This document shows, in pieces, positions 27,144-33,636 of a stretch of DNA of 64,000 nt. The translations under genes and the position numbers were made by a program. Position 1 is the stretch's first letter; every line of letters begins with the position of its first letter. The notes under the pieces were generated by a model that worked only from the letters and a program-made list of their open reading frames with translations, ran no database searches and was not told the DNA's origin. The DNA is from Bacteroidaceae bacterium (GTDB taxonomy: Bacteria; Bacteroidota; Bacteroidia; Bacteroidales; Bacteroidaceae), in contig CAAGLA010000023.1 of assembly GCA_900770655.1 (NCBI GenBank), positions 31,174-95,173 of the forward strand, given 5' to 3'.

Positions 27144-27542
27144 CTATTCTTTCTTTTTTGTAATTTGCCATAGCCAATCGAAGCCCCCCACTCTCCACAG
27201 CAGAAACAAAACAGGCAACAACAGAGGCCACCATACACACCTGCTGCTGCCCTTTTGCACAGTGCGGGTTACAGTATGCTGCTTGTATATTGTATCACAA
27301 ATTACAACTGTATCGCGCCTCAGGCTTTCCCTGTATTGTGTACGGTAGCGGGTGAGATATACAGTGTCGGCATTCTCGCGCACAAAGACACTGTCGTGCA
27401 CAAAAACACTGTCACTCACCACCCGCTCTACAAGATTGTAGCTCGATTCAGCTGTACGGTCGGCAACATATTCCGCTCTGCAGCCAAACAATGTTGCCAA
27501 TAAAAAACTAAAGCATATTCCTCTTACTGCTTTCATATTCAA
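27144..27542 (-). CDS. Spanin-like lipoprotein with C-terminal membrane helix
   Basis: A 132-residue protein with a lipobox (LLATLFGC, Cys21), a Val/Asp/Arg-rich periplasmic stretch (SVFVHDSVFVRENADTVYL) and a C-terminal membrane helix (WWPLLLPVLFLLWRVGGF) followed by KKKE. Outer-membrane lipid anchor plus inner-membrane helix is the layout of a unimolecular spanin, which fuses the two membranes in the last step of lysis. It overlaps the holin gene by 35 bases. Family assignment is by architecture only. Confidence 0.65.
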   Translation of the reverse strand: MNMKAVRGICFSFLLATLFGCRAEYVADRTAESSYNLVERVVSDSVFVHDSVFVRENADTVYLTRYRTQYRESLRRDTVVICDTIYKQHTVTRTVQKGSSRCVWWPLLLPVLFLLWRVGGFDWLWQITKKKE

Positions 27543-27975
27543 AATAATCTTTCAGCCAATTACTCCGCTCAAGAACACGCAAACTGAATATATAATAGAG
27601 AAAATTCAAAACACGGAAGAGAGTGCTCCTTTCGCCGGTTATCATACGCGCATTGCGCAATATGTTGGTTCCGTAAAAATATATGGCAACATATATCATA
27701 AACGAAACACAGTGCACAGCAGCTTCCTCTTCGCCTTTGAAGTGGCCAAGCAGATATATCGATGTTATCATAACAAAATAAACTGCTGCATCGCGAAAGA
27801 AACGGAAAGCCTTCCTGAAACTCCACTCCCTGTGGTTACCCACATCGGCAAGAACACCTATTATGAAATTAACCGTAAAGAGCAATACCAGCCCGAACAT
27901 ATCATTGCGTATCGGGAATAGCAAACCGGCAATATTGGCAAACAAGGATGCTGCCACCAGTTTCAAGGTATCCAT
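27508..27975 (-). CDS. Phage holin-like membrane protein
   Basis: A 155-residue protein with four probable membrane helices (LVAASLFANIAGLLFPI, MFGLVLLFTVNFIIGVLADV, AAVYFVMITSIYLLGHF, SFMIYVAIYFYG) and a charged C-terminal tail. The GVLADVGNHREWSFRKAFRFF segment resembles holins of Bacteroidetes phages, which form pores in the inner membrane to trigger lysis. Adjacent spanin-like gene supports a lysis module. No endolysin gene is seen with it. Confidence 0.7.
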   Translation of the reverse strand: MDTLKLVAASLFANIAGLLFPIRNDMFGLVLLFTVNFIIGVLADVGNHREWSFRKAFRFFRDAAVYFVMITSIYLLGHFKGEEEAAVHCVSFMIYVAIYFYGTNILRNARMITGERSTLFRVLNFLYYIFSLRVLERSNWLKDYFEYESSKRNML

Positions 27976-27978
27976 AAT

Positions 27979-28260
27979 TTACTGTTCAAGAGTTTTTATA
28001 AGCGTTATCTCACTACGTGAAGCAAATTTCACAAACTGCCCGCACATTGCACCTTCGAGCGTAATCTCGCTCCTTAGTTCATCGAGACCGAAGTCGTCAT
28101 ATTTTATATACTCTTCTGCCCCGTCTATGCTCACAAGAACCTCTACCGGATAAGGACCTTTTTTGTGCACACGTACCCTTACATCGCCGCCACTGCACAT
28201 TAAAGGCTCACTCACCCAATAGTCGTTACTCTTTGTGAAGCCAATATTTTTCAATTCCAT
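27979..28260 (-). CDS. Small phage structural protein, unknown
   Basis: A 93-residue protein (MELKNIGFTKSNDYWVSEPL) dominated by beta-strand-type sequence (GDVRVRVHKKGPYPVEVLVS). It lies 3 bases from both neighbours in the operon between the neck protein and the holin. A tail-completion or decoration role is possible; I recognise no family. Confidence 0.5.
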   Translation of the reverse strand: MELKNIGFTKSNDYWVSEPLMCSGGDVRVRVHKKGPYPVEVLVSIDGAEEYIKYDDFGLDELRSEITLEGAMCGQFVKFASRSEITLIKTLEQ

Positions 28261-28263
28261 ACT

Positions 28264-28926
28264 CTACCTCTTTTGCATATTATTGCCCCCACAGAGTGAA
28301 AGGGCAAAAGAATGATACATATTCGCGGTATCGAAGCGTTCGAACATTATATATAACAATGCCGCACACTCATATACTACAGCATCTGCCATAGCGGCAT
28401 CACATATTCCTAACCCTTCTGATGCGTTGTATGTAGCCTCGTAGACAAAATTCTCCACAACAGCGGCACTGCCCTGCGGTAAAGGGTAGAGCCGCACACA
28501 GCGTACGCCGTCGGGCATAACATCTTCGACACATACAGGCCTGAAGAAACCGGCTCTGGTATCCTTGCCCCTTTGCAACAGCGCCTTGTGCGACCGCGGA
28601 GAATAGAACTTTGTACAAGGCTGTTTCCAGCCGGCAACAGATAGGCTTACCGGCGACACGAAGTCTGCGGGAAGAACAATATACCCGGCGCCGTCGCCAC
28701 TCCCAACTACAGGCACGGCAGAAGGCGTCGCAGCCTTCACGTTCACACGCGCCATAGCCTGCTTGTTCTTCTGCACAAAGGCAACTGCCCGAGGCAACAA
28801 TCTCTTTATGTTATCGTCGAAAGAGCGTCTGTCGGGTGTGAGCAATGTAACCGCAGAATCATCATCGGCCTCATTTATTGTCTGCCTAACCTTTTCAACA
28901 AGTTCACTCTCTTTCATCATAGCCAA
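28264..28926 (-). CDS. Neck / tail-tubular-type adaptor protein
   Basis: A 220-residue protein. The helical N-terminus (ESELVEKVRQTINEADDD), a central strand-rich part with YIVLPADFVSPVSLSV, and a C-terminal helical segment (AMADAVVYECAALLYIMFERF) resemble head-to-tail adaptors of podoviruses that dock below the portal. Position after the capsid genes and before the hub agrees. ATGs at 28926, 28920 and 28917 are alternatives; all overlap or touch the previous gene's end. Confidence 0.6.
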   Translation of the reverse strand: MAMMKESELVEKVRQTINEADDDSAVTLLTPDRRSFDDNIKRLLPRAVAFVQKNKQAMARVNVKAATPSAVPVVGSGDGAGYIVLPADFVSPVSLSVAGWKQPCTKFYSPRSHKALLQRGKDTRAGFFRPVCVEDVMPDGVRCVRLYPLPQGSAAVVENFVYEATYNASEGLGICDAAMADAVVYECAALLYIMFERFDTANMYHSFALSLCGGNNMQKR

Positions 28927-29339
28927 TTAGGAAAAGTTACCCCTTTTTGAATGGCTGCCATTTTTATGGCACTCTTGTTCTGCAACTCCGATAGTTTGCA
29001 GTTATACGGTTCAGCCATCAAGAAGGCACGAGCCTGCTGCATATTAGCAACATCACTCACCACCTTAGTGTCTGCGACCTCTTCTGCGGGTTCCTCCTCG
29101 GTTATTGGAAGCTCAATTTTCTCAACCTTGCCGCGGATAATTTCCCCCTTCCTGAATGCCTCGCTGCTCTCAATAGTGTGCTGGAAGAGAGGATTGTCTG
29201 TTGTGTAGGTGGCAGGATATACACCTGTAGAATTTATGGCACCGCCCGTGAATTCTATACGGACAAGCGCTTTGCCTATACGGAAATAGCAGTTTCTCTC
29301 TATCTGTCCGTGAATCTCGTATGTTATTCTCTTTTTCAT
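28917..29339 (-). CDS. Phage head-associated protein, unknown
   Basis: A 140-residue protein. The N-terminal half is strand-rich (RITYEIHGQIERNCYFRIG), the middle is acidic (ITEEEPAEEVAD), and the C-terminal 40 residues form a short helical module (MQQARAFLMAEPYNCKLSEL). It is the first gene after the hairpin that follows the capsid gene. Its position suggests a head-decoration or head-completion role. It overlaps the next gene by 10 bases. Confidence 0.5.
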   Translation of the reverse strand: MKKRITYEIHGQIERNCYFRIGKALVRIEFTGGAINSTGVYPATYTTDNPLFQHTIESSEAFRKGEIIRGKVEKIELPITEEEPAEEVADTKVVSDVANMQQARAFLMAEPYNCKLSELQNKSAIKMAAIQKGVTFPNWL

Positions 29340-29378
29340 AATTAATTGAATTAATAAACTGTTTGAATTACTTAAAAA

Positions 29379-29413
29379 GAGGGTGACTGAAAAGTGATTC
29401 TTCTGTCACCCTC
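29379..29413 (-). terminator. Hairpin between capsid gene and downstream tail genes (possible attenuator)
   Basis: GAGGGTGAC (from 29379) pairs with GTCACCCTC (to 29413). It sits 33 bases after the capsid stop, inside the operon. I see no TAnnTTTG box between it and the next gene, so it may reduce readthrough and keep capsid transcripts more abundant. Confidence 0.6.
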
Positions 29414-29445
29414 CTTGCGAAATCCATAAAAGGATTGTAAAGTCT

Positions 29446-31065
29446 TTATGCAAGTATCTCACCGGTATATTCAACCCAAGTAGTACCGTTAAAGGTCACC
29501 ACTGTACCTGCCGAGAACCAAAGTTTCGATGTACCGTTGACGGTATGGTTCACATCGGCCGACAGAATCACTACATCGTTCAAGTTGGGGTCGGTAGGAA
29601 GTGTGGCAGCACTTGTCACACGCGATGCACCGGGAATATCACTCTCTTCGGCCGCGCCGTTCACCCAAATGTGCGAGTAGCCTTTGAGGCATAGACAGTC
29701 TATTGTCATAACTACTTCGCGCTTTGCCTCCTCGCCGTCGACATTTTCGGTCTTGGCATCCTCGTTCTTCATATAATAGCGTACAAGCCCGTTCTCGTCA
29801 ATGAGACCACCACAATGCGCATACCCAAGAGCATCGAGTGTAGGGTCGTGTATAAGGTCTATATCGCCAAAGACTGTGTGAATCTTGGTACATTCTATAC
29901 CGAACACTTTGTCGCCGGTGACACTAATGTTCTTGTGAAGTGTGAGGTCTATCTTCTGAATATCGTTGAGCAGCTGCTTACCAAGCAACCAAATGGCTTT
30001 CTTTGTACAGTTGAAGCCGGTGAACTTAACCATTGAGAGGTTCACAAGATCGGCAAAAGTTATCTTTGACGAAAGGTCGTACTGACGTTTGAACTGCCAG
30101 CGGATACCCTTAGAGAAGTAATCCCATTGGTAACCCATTGCATTGTCCATAGCCTGAACCTTGAACTTGCCCGGCTGCCCTACCCACGCTGTGCGGCAGC
30201 TCTCGAGACGGAACTGGCGAAGTACAGCTTCGGCAATCTGCGACTCGTTGAACTGAATTCTCTTCTTCTGTGCGGCGAAGTAGTCACTCACAATGCTGTT
30301 GCACAACTGCTTCTGCAAGTACATACGCTCCGGTACTGGAACTATTGTAGAGGGGGCTATAAACTTCTGTGTCTCGTATGCAGCCGAAGAGAGCAGAATA
30401 ATCTCAGTACCGGCTGGAATTGTAGGTACAACACAATAATCGTCGCTTGCATTCACTTTAGGACCGTTCACGGCCATAGCGATAGGAGCCTCCGTAGTAC
30501 TGTTCTTTCCAACAAAGAAAAGCATAAGGTCCACGCCCGGCAATTCTATCTGGCCTGTAGGGTCGTATCCGTTCACGCCTTTACATATTGCCGTGTAATA
30601 CTCTTGGAAAATTTTTCTCTCGCCTGTAGTAGAGAAAGGAATCTCGGCACGTGTAGCCTTAATGCCGGTATAGGTCTCATTGGTGTAGGCCTTAGAGCGT
30701 TTGTCGTCTATGAGGTAATGGTCTACCTCGAAAGATGTAACACGTACCTGACGGCGGATTTTACGTTTGATTGTGTCTATAATGCTCTCGTCGCTGGCAA
30801 TGCTTGTAATCTGGTCATCGACATCGGCATCAATCAGGTCGGTGCCAAGTTCGCTTGAGTTTGAGACAGTTGTAGCATCCCCCAAACCGTGCGCAGCCAA
30901 ACCGCCGATACCTCTCGATGGTTTTGTTGTTCCTGCAGCAACGGTGTTTACTGTGGCAAGCACAAGGCCCGGTGCCGAATCATCGACAAGACAAAGAGCG
31001 ATTGAAACAATTGAGACAATCACAAAAAGAGGGTTTTCCCTCAAAAAACAGATGAATCTTTTCAT
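29446..31065 (-). CDS. Major capsid protein
   Basis: A 539-residue protein. It opens with a basic start and a hydrophobic segment (NPLFVIVSIVSIALCLV), an oddity I associate with capsid proteins of gut Bacteroidetes podoviruses. GTDLIDADVDDQITSIASDES then VTSFEVDHYLIDDKR marks the start of the HK97-like region. Other features are LLFFVGKNSTTEAP, DYFAAQKKRIQFNESQIAE and a beta-rich, Ig-like C-terminus. Location directly after the scaffold gene and before neck genes supports the call. No disruption is visible. Confidence 0.75.
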   Translation of the reverse strand: MKRFICFLRENPLFVIVSIVSIALCLVDDSAPGLVLATVNTVAAGTTKPSRGIGGLAAHGLGDATTVSNSSELGTDLIDADVDDQITSIASDESIIDTIKRKIRRQVRVTSFEVDHYLIDDKRSKAYTNETYTGIKATRAEIPFSTTGERKIFQEYYTAICKGVNGYDPTGQIELPGVDLMLFFVGKNSTTEAPIAMAVNGPKVNASDDYCVVPTIPAGTEIILLSSAAYETQKFIAPSTIVPVPERMYLQKQLCNSIVSDYFAAQKKRIQFNESQIAEAVLRQFRLESCRTAWVGQPGKFKVQAMDNAMGYQWDYFSKGIRWQFKRQYDLSSKITFADLVNLSMVKFTGFNCTKKAIWLLGKQLLNDIQKIDLTLHKNISVTGDKVFGIECTKIHTVFGDIDLIHDPTLDALGYAHCGGLIDENGLVRYYMKNEDAKTENVDGEEAKREVVMTIDCLCLKGYSHIWVNGAAEESDIPGASRVTSAATLPTDPNLNDVVILSADVNHTVNGTSKLWFSAGTVVTFNGTTWVEYTGEILA

Positions 31066-31098
31066 AAAAAAACAATTAATGATTAATGAAACGAATAA

Positions 31099-31884
31099 TT
31101 ACGCATTTAATGCTTTTGCAATGAGTGAGTTGCGAGGACGCTTTTCTGCTGTATCGGGAGCAACACTGCTCATACCTTTTGGAAGCCCATCGCCGAAATC
31201 CCCGCGCATACGCTGGATATTGGTATTGCGTCCTTTGATATCCCCCGCATTGAAGGCATCCTCAACATCACGCTCGTATGTTATTGCGTGGTCGAGCACC
31301 GTACACACCTCTGGCGTATACTTACCGGCCATAATAGGAAATACAATCTGCTCCCATACGCAGTCCATAAACTCCGAAGGGTCATATCCTCTTTCCTTGC
31401 AGAAATTCTCAATTACAGGAAGACTCTCTTCGAGATTCGCCTCATACTCACGTCGGTCATTTGCAAGGCGCATAATCTCCTGCTTGCGCTCTTCGTCGGC
31501 CATCATCACCTCCTCGAATTCCGGACTGTTTTCATTCACGTTCACAAATGAATTACCAAAATAACGAGCCACCGCGCCATAAGCATTTCTCTTGCCCTCA
31601 ACCATATCGGCAAGCATCTGGGCAATTCTAGGGTCACGTTCAAGAGCTTCGGATAGTTTTTCGTTCTGCTCCTTGTTAGAACGCAGATACTGGAAGAGCA
31701 GGTCTTGTGACATTCTGTCGTTAATATCGAAATCGTCACCGAACAGGCTCTTAAGCCCCCTGTTAAGGTATTCATAATCCGTTGCCACGACAGGTTGCAT
31801 ATTTTCGCTGCCTGAGGCAACATTTTCGGGCAGCCCATCCACAGGAACTGCCGCATTGTTGATGTTTTTGTTGTACTGTTTCAT
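31099..31884 (-). CDS. Capsid scaffolding protein
   Basis: A 261-residue acidic, helix-rich protein placed immediately upstream of the capsid gene (33-base gap), the usual site for a scaffold that shapes the procapsid. It has a low-complexity N-terminus, long helices (RSNKEQNEKLSEALERDPRI and EERKQEIMRLANDRREYE) and a basic C-terminal end (EKRPRNSLIAKALNA) that could bind the capsid shell. It is the first gene of the minus-strand operon and carries promoter copy S2. Confidence 0.65.
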   Translation of the reverse strand: MKQYNKNINNAAVPVDGLPENVASGSENMQPVVATDYEYLNRGLKSLFGDDFDINDRMSQDLLFQYLRSNKEQNEKLSEALERDPRIAQMLADMVEGKRNAYGAVARYFGNSFVNVNENSPEFEEVMMADEERKQEIMRLANDRREYEANLEESLPVIENFCKERGYDPSEFMDCVWEQIVFPIMAGKYTPEVCTVLDHAITYERDVEDAFNAGDIKGRNTNIQRMRGDFGDGLPKGMSSVAPDTAEKRPRNSLIAKALNA

Positions 31885-31906
31885 AATTTATTCTGTTTTA
31901 CGGCAG

Positions 31907-31947
31907 CAAAGAAACAACAGGAAACAGCCGGCAAGGTTGCAGAATTG
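31907..31947 (-). promoter_or_regulatory. Shared late-type promoter, copy S2 (scaffold-capsid operon)
   Basis: Minus strand: CAATTCTGCAACCTTG (31947-31932), exactly 17 bases, then TTTCTTTG (31914-31907) and 22 bases to the ATG at 31884. The upstream box is identical to copy S1 at 12666-12681. Confidence 0.8.
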
Positions 31948-32081
31948 ACATTATGAGAGAAATAGAAAAAGACGAGTCAAGCAAACTGAATGAAGAGATT
32001 TATAAAGTACGAGCGCACACGCAAGCAGCAGAACGGTGAAGCTCTTTTTTGTTGAAAACTTATTGGTAAAACAACAAACTT

Positions 32082-32106
32082 TTAGCCATTTTTGACTATA
32101 TTTTTG
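32082..32106 (+). promoter_or_regulatory. Operator-like dyad O2 overlapping the promoter of the 32123 gene
   Basis: TTAGCCATTTTTGACTA (32082-32098) matches O1 beside the repressor at 15 of 17 bases. A TATTTTTG -7 box follows directly (32099-32106), 16 bases before the ATG at 32123. A bound repressor would block RNA polymerase here. Confidence 0.7.
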
Positions 32107-32122
32107 TAGGCAAAAAAGCCGT

Positions 32123-32557
32123 ATGAAAAGTAGATTCAACATTTCTGTTCGCGAACAACGTAAAAAAGATGTAATAGAGTGTTTCTTCGACACATTAAAA
32201 GAGGTGCGCAAGACAAAACCGTTCGCAACCAACAACGAAGTAATTGAACGCGCCACAAAAAACTCAGCACCCCGCTTCTATGTAACATTCGAGAATGCAC
32301 GGCGTTTCATATCACTGCTTTCCCGTAAAAAGCAACTGCCCATAATGAACGCCAACAAACTGGCTATGTACAAAGAGATTTACCGCAGGTACATAAACAA
32401 AGTAAAGGACAGCAGCAAACGCTACAAATACCTTATTCTGGAGAGCATAATCGAGGAGCCGGCGCCATCGTTCTATTTAGACGAAGAGACTTTCCGTGGA
32501 ATTGTATACAAGACACTGCGTAGCCAAAAGCAGAACAGTATTCAATTGGCAAAATAA
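32123..32557 (+). CDS. Basic DNA-binding-type protein, candidate early regulator
   Basis: A 144-residue, very basic, helix-rich protein. NNEVIERATKNSAPRFYVTF has the look of a helix-turn-helix recognised in small proteins of Bacteroidetes phages. A second helical part (MYKEIYRRYINKVKDSSKR) and a short tail follow. It is the only phage-cluster gene whose promoter carries the operator-like dyad and lacks a good copy of the shared late box. That places it as an early gene that may activate the four late-type promoters. A small terminase subunit is the main alternative. Confidence 0.6.
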   Translation: MKSRFNISVREQRKKDVIECFFDTLKEVRKTKPFATNNEVIERATKNSAPRFYVTFENARRFISLLSRKKQLPIMNANKLAMYKEIYRRYINKVKDSSKRYKYLILESIIEEPAPSFYLDEETFRGIVYKTLRSQKQNSIQLAK

Positions 32558-32590
32558 CAACCTTAAGAGCTGTTACGACAGCTACCTTTG
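32550..32590 (+). promoter_or_regulatory. Shared late-type promoter, copy S4 (terminase operon)
   Basis: CAAAATAACAACCTTA (32550-32565), exactly 17 bases, then TACCTTTG (32583-32590) and 17 bases to the ATG at 32608. It shares CA and CAACCTT and the -7 TTTG with the other copies; the middle of the box is the most diverged. It overlaps the 3' end of the preceding gene. Confidence 0.65.
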
Positions 32591-32607
32591 CGACAAGCAA
32601 AAATACT

Positions 32608-33111
32608 ATGAAGGAAAACAGGATAAACATAAATAGCGATGCACTCTATAGCCGTCTTTTCATAGAGAGCGGCTACATATCGCTCTCGCGTTCAACAATG
32701 GGAATACCGGACGAACTCTCGACTATTGTACAAATTACCGAAGACGACAAAAAAGCAATAGACAGGTATATATTAAGCAGTATCAACGAAGTTGCACACA
32801 CCATAAGCCGGTATCTCTCTCCCGCAAGTGTAAGGCATCTTTACGACGAAACAGCCGGGAGAAGAGATTACACTTTATCATTTATGCTCCCTGCCAACTA
32901 CCCCGACGAATGCCGGCCAATGTTAGAGGAGGCAATCAACGATATTGTAGTAGACCGTACCTTGCAATACTGGAGTATGATAGTAAAGCCCGACGAAGCA
33001 AACATTCAGGCAGCAAAGGTGCAGAGCAATGTCGGCAGGCTAAGAGAGCTGCTGGCCCTGCGCAAGTACCCGCACCACAATGATGAGAGCGATAACATTA
33101 TAGAATTATAA
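32608..33111 (+). CDS. Phage protein of a paired family upstream of terminase (member 1)
   Basis: A 167-residue protein (MKENRININSDALYSRLFIE). Its layout, a helical middle with AIDRYILSSINEVAHTISRY, strand segment DYTLSFMLPANYP, then DIVVDRTLQYWSMIVKPDEA, is repeated in the next gene, so the two probably arose by duplication. Unknown role; head-tail joining is plausible. First gene of the operon behind promoter S4, 2 bases before its partner. Confidence 0.55.
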   Translation: MKENRININSDALYSRLFIESGYISLSRSTMGIPDELSTIVQITEDDKKAIDRYILSSINEVAHTISRYLSPASVRHLYDETAGRRDYTLSFMLPANYPDECRPMLEEAINDIVVDRTLQYWSMIVKPDEANIQAAKVQSNVGRLRELLALRKYPHHNDESDNIIEL

Positions 33112-33113
33112 TT

Positions 33114-33590
33114 ATGGAAAACACAATATTAATAAGTTGGAACGAACTGCAACAGCAGATTGATTTAAAGAACTTTTATATGGGAGAATCGGCAAAACGC
33201 AAAGATATTGATGCCGATACCATACAAAGCAGCATCGACGACAAGGAACTTTTGAGGGTTTTTGCGCAAAGCGCGTGCAACCAGCTCATAACTGCTGTTG
33301 CGGTCCGTTTCCCAACTATCGCCTGCAACGTAAAAGAGGAGTACATAGAGTTTGTCTACGAAACAGAGAGTACAACACGGTGCCACATTTTGCCAATGCT
33401 CAGGCAGGCTATAACCGACTACATTGTAAACGAAGTAATAATGCAGTGGCTGTTGCTTAGGCAACCCTCTATGGCACAGACTTATATATCACTGCGTTCA
33501 AGCCTCTACAGTAACGTACAGTTCCTGTTCGCCAAGCTATACAATACAAAAAAGACAAGACGCCGTGCAACAGACCTTGCCGGAATTTAA
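33114..33590 (+). CDS. Phage protein of a paired family upstream of terminase (member 2)
   Basis: A 158-residue protein with the same order of elements as its neighbour: helix ELLRVFAQSACNQLITAVAV, strand part EEYIEFVYETEST, then DYIVNEVIMQWLLLRQPSMA, aligning with the partner's DIVVDRTLQYWSM. It ends in a basic tail (KKTRRRATDLAG). If the terminase began at 33565, the two genes would overlap by 26 bases. Confidence 0.55.
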   Translation: MENTILISWNELQQQIDLKNFYMGESAKRKDIDADTIQSSIDDKELLRVFAQSACNQLITAVAVRFPTIACNVKEEYIEFVYETESTTRCHILPMLRQAITDYIVNEVIMQWLLLRQPSMAQTYISLRSSLYSNVQFLFAKLYNTKKTRRRATDLAGI

Positions 33591-33636
33591 GAAGCTGTTA
33601 AAATTTAAAGGAGACAAATTCAAGCAACTTCAAATT

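Noticed and set aside
32067..32106. TAAAACAACAAACTTT before the -7 box of the 32123 gene as another late-type copy
   Set aside because: The match is weak and the spacing is 16, not 17; the operator-like dyad is the stronger signal here.
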